A stretch of 64,000 nucleotides of DNA from Sphingobacteriales bacterium 16-39-50. GTDB lineage: Bacteria > Bacteroidota > Bacteroidia > Sphingobacteriales > Sphingobacteriaceae. The notes below the pieces were generated by a model. That model searched no databases, had not been told where the DNA came from, and was given only the letters and a program-made list of their open reading frames with translations. This document shows, piece after piece, positions 63,475 to 64,000 of this stretch (its first letter is position 1; each line of letters starts with the position of its first letter). Location: assembly GCA_002257025.1 (NCBI GenBank), contig NCHA01000001.1:620001-684000 (forward strand), in the 5' to 3' direction. Made by a program: the position numbers and the translations under genes.

Positions 63475-64000
63475 TTGTCAGTTAAAAACAATCTGAAAAG
63501 CATACTGATCTTGCTTTCATTAGTATGCTCTCAATCGAATGTATTTGCGCAAAATCCATTCGCCAGACTTGAATCGCTATTCACTGTGCCAAAATCCTAT
63601 ACGCTATTTCGCGCGACTGCTCCATTAAACATGGACGGAGAACTAAATGAAAAAAGCTGGACAGATGCTCCATGGACTGAGTACTTTATTGATATAGAGG
63701 GCGATTTAAAACCTGCTCCTGCCTATAAAACAAGGGTGAAAATGTTGTGGGATGCAAATTACCTGTACGTCGCTGCCGAGATGGAAGAGCCACATTTATG
63801 GGCGAACAAACAACCGGAAAAAGATATCATATTCAGAGATAATGTGTTCAAAATCTTTATTGACCCTGATAATAATATGAATGATGATTTTGAGATTCAG
63901 ATAAATCCTCAGAATAAAATGCTTTTTCTGATCATGAATAAGCCATACAGAGATGCAGGAACACCTGTAACAGGATGGAATCCAATTGGATATAAATCAG
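63475..64000 (+). CDS. CBM9-like carbohydrate-binding protein (3' partial)
   Basis: TTG start at 63475 (stop codon just upstream in frame, no ATG nearby), 175 codons visible to the window edge. Signal peptide KSILILLSLVCSQSNVFAQ, then a family 9-like carbohydrate-binding domain: LNMDGELNEKSWTDAPWTEY, KMLWDANYLYVAAEMEEPHL, and DNVFKIFIDPDNN. These secreted proteins bind sugars or form part of larger glycoside hydrolases. Its start codon is not certain. Confidence 0.82.
   Translation, partial: MSVKNNLKSILILLSLVCSQSNVFAQNPFARLESLFTVPKSYTLFRATAPLNMDGELNEKSWTDAPWTEYFIDIEGDLKPAPAYKTRVKMLWDANYLYVAAEMEEPHLWANKQPEKDIIFRDNVFKIFIDPDNNMNDDFEIQINPQNKMLFLIMNKPYRDAGTPVTGWNPIGYKS

Overview
The window reads as chromosome of a Bacteroidetes bacterium, most likely Sphingobacteriaceae (Pedobacter-like). 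The signs are a fused SecDF, a long NusB (315 aa), a PUR-alpha-like DUF3276 protein, DUF1573, DUF5522, the gene order nusB-DUF1573-yajC-ybbR-coaE, and promoters with the Bacteroidetes -7 box TAnnTTTG (a full TTG-N19-TATATTTG precedes the tRNA-Arg gene). The species is an inference.

Region 1 (1-24.4 kb) is housekeeping: secDF (5' end outside the window), a MarR/ferredoxin reductase/2Fe-2S ferredoxin/type II NADH dehydrogenase operon, HMG-CoA lyase, class II fructose-bisphosphate aldolase, accD, cysteine desulfurase, phosphoglucosamine mutase, a methyltransferase/PAP2/ZIP operon, the nusB-to-coaE block with a 52-codon DUF5522 gene at its end, a leucine dehydrogenase family gene and an ABC exporter. 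Several gene borders here carry degenerate tandem arrays with a strict 7-nt period.

Region 2 (24.5-38.2 kb, resuming at 57.8 kb) is an accessory catabolic locus. It has exported or lipid-anchored proteins (DUF3500, a 1014-aa PVC-type cytochrome, two neutral-ceramidase-like hydrolases, a TIM-barrel sugar isomerase-like lipoprotein, a polysaccharide deacetylase), then a GntP-type permease, an IlvD/Edd sugar-acid dehydratase, an SDR dehydrogenase and an SMP-30 lactonase. Together they suggest oxidative, non-phosphorylative use of a sugar acid or lactone; the substrate is unknown. After the tRNA the theme returns (60.5-64 kb) with a double DUF1080 glycoside hydrolase, an endonuclease/exonuclease/phosphatase lipoprotein and a CBM9-like protein cut by the window edge.

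Region 3 (about 38,227-57,820) is a ~19.6-kb integrative mobilizable element inserted inside the SMP-30 gene, which is split into a 5' piece at 38,096 and a 3' piece ending at 58,551. It has an IntDOT-like tyrosine recombinase, excisionase-like HTH protein, MobA/MobB/TraG-like mobilization genes and a candidate oriT, but no type IV secretion genes, so it should need a helper. Cargo: a redox/quinone-type module controlled by an HxlR regulator with a perfect 34-bp palindrome, a patatin with two coiled-coil proteins, and a TetR-HlyD-RND-TolC efflux operon. A decayed IS5-family copy lies between cargo and mobilization genes and truncates a pRiA4b ORF-3-like gene. The element's left edge cuts a DoxX gene.

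The least explained structures are the 7-nt-period arrays, a pair of MITE-like repeats with terminal inverted repeats flanking the DUF1080 gene, and the layered repeats at the integrase end of the element.
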